Below, one piece after another: positions 61,632 through 64,000 of a stretch of DNA of 64,000 bases (position 1 is the stretch's first letter; each line of letters opens with the position of its first letter). Source of the DNA: Bdellovibrionales bacterium RIFCSPHIGHO2_01_FULL_40_29. GTDB taxonomy: Bacteria; Bdellovibrionota; Bdellovibrionia; Bdellovibrionales; Bdellovibrionaceae. The DNA is taken from positions 103,279 through 167,278 of the forward strand of contig MEPU01000012.1 of assembly GCA_001771815.1 (NCBI GenBank), read 5' to 3'. The notes under the pieces were generated by a model that made no database searches, was not told where the DNA came from, and saw only the letters and a list, made by a program, of their open reading frames with translations. The position numbers and the translations under genes are program-made.

Positions 61632-64000
61632 ATGCCCAAGTACGTTAAATTACCATCAATTATAATAGTTTCTATTATAATCAACATGATTTCGATTGCA
61701 GCTCATGCTGTGCCCACCAACCTATCTTTTCAGACAAAAATATTTAAACCAGATGGGACAGCACTGGAAGCAGCTTCTGTTAATTTTCGTTTTACAACTG
61801 TTGATCCAACGGGAACTTGTATTTTGTATGTGGAAGATTTTAATAACGTCGATATGTCGGCATCATCCGGTTTGGCTATTTTCAACTTAGGTGGTGGAAC
61901 ACGAGCTTATCCTGTCGGAGCCTACACTTTCACAAATGTATTCAATAATTTGCAGCCTTCGTTTAGTTGTCAAGGTGGAGGATCATATTCACCAAATGTC
62001 TCTGGATTAGAAAATCGAAAAATCATCGCTCAATTTAATGATGGCACATCGGCTGGTTGGCAAACGCTTCCAGCAATTAATGTGAATAGCGTTCCGTTTT
62101 CAAATTACGCCGGAGATTCACAAACTCTGGCAGGCTTTCCGGCAAGTGATTTTTTACGGATCACGTCATTACCCATTTGCGGTGGAGCCGATGTCTTAAC
62201 ATATGATGGAACAAACTTAACATGTGTCACAAGTGGCGCCGCCGCAGCTGCCGATGCCACAACAGGATCTAAAGGTATCGTACAAATTGGAACTGGCTTA
62301 GCCGTTTCTTCTGGAATCATCAGCGTATCGTATGGCACCACAGGAACAACAGCGGCTGCCGGAAATGATGCGCGTATCACTGGCGCACTACAATCTGGAG
62401 CAAGTGCTGGTGGTGATTTGACTGGAACGTATCCGAACCCTACTTTAGGAACTTCAGGAGTAACCGCCGCTTCTTACGGATCAGCAACTGGCGTTGCTAC
62501 ATTTACTGTGGATGCTAAGGGTCGATTAACAACAGCTGCAACAACTCCGATTGCGATCGCGCAATCACAAGTCACAAATTTAACAACTGATCTTGGTAAT
62601 AAACAACCGCTCGATGCGCAGTTAACGGATATTGCAGCACTCTCGCCGCTTGCGAATAACTTCATAAGTGGCGATGGAACTAATTTTGTTTTAAAAACTC
62701 CTGCTGATGCACGAACAAGCTTAGGACTTGGCGGAGCGGCTTTACTTAACGTTGGTACTGCTGCGGGAACTGTTGCTGCCGGTGATGATTCAAGAATTGT
62801 TTCTGCGATTCTGAATTCTGGTGCTGGCGCTGGCAATGTTGTTACATCGTTTCAATCTGGAAATACAGCGGGTCGTCCTGTGGCAGGAACTGATGGTCGA
62901 ATTTATTTAGATACACAAGCACAAATTATTTACCGCGACAATGGAACAACTTGGGATCAGGTTACAAATGTAGGTTCAGGGGATATCACTGATGTTGTTG
63001 CCGGAACAGGATTATCAGGCGGTGCTGCAACTGGTTCTGCAACTTTGAATTTAGCTGACACTGCGGTGACTGCGGCTGCTTATGGATCTGCAACAGGTGT
63101 TGCAACTTTCACCGTCGATGCTCAAGGTCGCTTGACTGCGGCGGCAACAACTCCGATTGCGGTTGCGCAATCTCAAGTTACAAACTTAACAACTGATCTT
63201 GGTAATAAACAACCGCTCGATGCGCAATTAACGGATATTGCAGCACTCTCACCAACAGCAAATAACTTTATCAGCGGCGATGGAACAAACTTTGTTTTAA
63301 AAACTCCTGCTGATGCACGAACAAGCTTAGGACTTGGCGGAGCGGCTCTACTTAATGTCGGTACTGCTGCGGGAACTGTTGCAGCCGGCGATGATTCTCG
63401 TATCACTGGCGCACTACAATCAGGCGCTGCAGCTGGTGGTGATTTAACTGGAACTTATCCCAACCCTACTTTAGGAACTTCAGGTGTGACTGCAGCATCT
63501 TACGGATCTGCGACAGGTGTTGCTACATTTACTGTCGATGCAAAAGGTCGCTTAACAACAGCGGCGACAACTCCAATCGCAATCGCGCAATCACAAGTGA
63601 CAAACTTAACAACTGATCTTGCTGCAAAAATTGCTAATGCTGGATCTGGCGCTGGAAATGTTGTTGTGTCTATGCAATCTGGAAATACAGCGGGTCGTCC
63701 TGCGGCAGGAACTGATGGTCGAATTTATTTAGATACACAAGCACAAATTATTTACCGCGACAATGGAGCTACTTGGGATCAGGTTACAAATGTAGGTTCA
63801 GGGGATATCACTGATGTTGTTGCAGGTACTGGATTATCTGGTGGCGCCGCAACCGGTTCTGCAACTATTAATTTAGCGGACACTGCGGTGACTGCAGCTT
63901 CTTATGGATCTGCAACAGGTGTCGCGACATTTACTGTGGATGCTCAAGGTAGATTAACTGCGGCTGCGACGACTCCGATTGCAATCGCACAATCACAAGT
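61632..64000 (+). CDS. Secreted phage-tail-fibre-like repeat protein (3' end outside window)
   Basis: The frame opens at ATG 61632 ([10 protein letters not shown]) and is still open at the window end, at least 789 residues. A signal peptide ends 'SIAAHA', unlike true phage fibres. Residues about 27-180 are an N-terminal domain ('[25 protein letters not shown]', partly quoted) with a Cys pair. Tail-fibre-type repeats then follow: '[28 protein letters not shown]', '[39 protein letters not shown]' and '[26 protein letters not shown]' (all partly quoted). Such repeats form trimeric beta-helix fibres in phages. In Bdellovibrio-type predators, related secreted fibre proteins have been linked to prey recognition; that role here is inference. 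AGG lies three bases before the ATG. Confidence 0.85.
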   Translation, partial: MPKYVKLPSIIIVSIIINMISIAAHAVPTNLSFQTKIFKPDGTALEAASVNFRFTTVDPTGTCILYVEDFNNVDMSASSGLAIFNLGGGTRAYPVGAYTFTNVFNNLQPSFSCQGGGSYSPNVSGLENRKIIAQFNDGTSAGWQTLPAINVNSVPFSNYAGDSQTLAGFPASDFLRITSLPICGGADVLTYDGTNLTCVTSGAAAAADATTGSKGIVQIGTGLAVSSGIISVSYGTTGTTAAAGNDARITGALQSGASAGGDLTGTYPNPTLGTSGVTAASYGSATGVATFTVDAKGRLTTAATTPIAIAQSQVTNLTTDLGNKQPLDAQLTDIAALSPLANNFISGDGTNFVLKTPADARTSLGLGGAALLNVGTAAGTVAAGDDSRIVSAILNSGAGAGNVVTSFQSGNTAGRPVAGTDGRIYLDTQAQIIYRDNGTTWDQVTNVGSGDITDVVAGTGLSGGAATGSATLNLADTAVTAAAYGSATGVATFTVDAQGRLTAAATTPIAVAQSQVTNLTTDLGNKQPLDAQLTDIAALSPTANNFISGDGTNFVLKTPADARTSLGLGGAALLNVGTAAGTVAAGDDSRITGALQSGAAAGGDLTGTYPNPTLGTSGVTAASYGSATGVATFTVDAKGRLTTAATTPIAIAQSQVTNLTTDLAAKIANAGSGAGNVVVSMQSGNTAGRPAAGTDGRIYLDTQAQIIYRDNGATWDQVTNVGSGDITDVVAGTGLSGGAATGSATINLADTAVTAASYGSATGVATFTVDAQGRLTAAATTPIAIAQSQ
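62573..63385 (+). repeat. Direct repeat inside tail-fibre-like gene, offset about 605 bp
   Basis: The stretch from about 62573 to 62780 recurs almost base for base at about 63178-63385. It encodes the '[17 protein letters not shown]' and '[14 protein letters not shown]' blocks. Few synonymous differences suggest recent duplication or conversion. Confidence 0.8.
62850..64000 (+). repeat. Direct repeat inside tail-fibre-like gene, offset about 822 bp
   Basis: The block starting with 'GNTAGRP' at about 62860-63180 recurs from about 63682 to the window end. It includes a run of long identical segments around GACAATGG and GGGGATATCACTGATG. The next copy may continue beyond the window. Confidence 0.78.

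Noticed and set aside
62105..63406. Minus-strand open frames opposite the tail-fibre-like gene
   Set aside because: Ala/Pro-rich shadows of the repeated plus-strand frame, which has a signal peptide and known repeat types.

Overview
The window looks like part of the chromosome of a Bdellovibrio-type predatory bacterium (Bdellovibrionota). This is an inference from gene content: moderately low GC, many secreted proteins, lipoproteins and outer-membrane barrels, lone family-3 solute-binding proteins, a mitochondrial-like EF-G, and very long repeat-built surface proteins. No tRNA or rRNA gene, insertion sequence, prophage integrase or CRISPR array was seen. Coding density is high. No stretch over 300 bases lacks a gene; the largest gaps are 34067-34299, 31717-31944 and 50643-50857.

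Layout. (1) 1-3457: 3' part of a transglutaminase-like plus von Willebrand A protein. (2) 3480-11075, minus strand: a tight operon with a GldA/GldF/GldG-type ABC system, a DUF4340 protein, a GHMP kinase, a DUF429 protein and two small secreted proteins. (3) 11157-13595: a short NFACT/RqcH-like protein, a small unknown protein, and an RNA m5C methyltransferase overlapping the histidine kinase gene. (4) 13588-20077: phosphate/polyphosphate block with PhoR-like kinase, PhoB-like regulator, PhoU, Ppx, Ppk1 and a membrane-anchored dual-specificity phosphatase. (5) 20249-27752, plus strand: an exopolysaccharide locus with a PilZ protein, an outer-membrane-barrel-like protein, an NfrB-like glycosyltransferase, a DUF2334 deacetylase-like protein, an unknown secreted protein and a GH113-like glycosidase, closed by a bidirectional terminator. 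(6) 27781-37903: TolC-family protein, lone binding protein, lipoprotein, Aat, RecQ, EF-G and two outer-membrane barrels, with three copies of a short repeat. (7) 38001-50642: one 12.6-kb gene for a 4213-residue lipoprotein with 33 two-cysteine Ig-like repeats, five BIG2-like domains and a C-terminal PA14 domain. (8) 50858-59898: a trypsin-like lipoprotein, then a partner-switching operon (PP2C phosphatase, GHKL ATPase, STAS protein, PATAN/DUF4388 protein, outer-membrane protein) divergent from a FecR-domain protein, with a 22-bp tandem direct repeat between them. (9) 59902-61530: two more lone binding proteins. (10) 61632 to the window end: a secreted phage-tail-fibre-like repeat protein, cut off by the window edge.

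The strongest candidates for undescribed biology are the PilZ/NfrB-type polysaccharide locus, the giant lipoprotein with its higher-order five-unit repeat, the envelope-linked partner-switching operon, and the tail-fibre-like surface protein.
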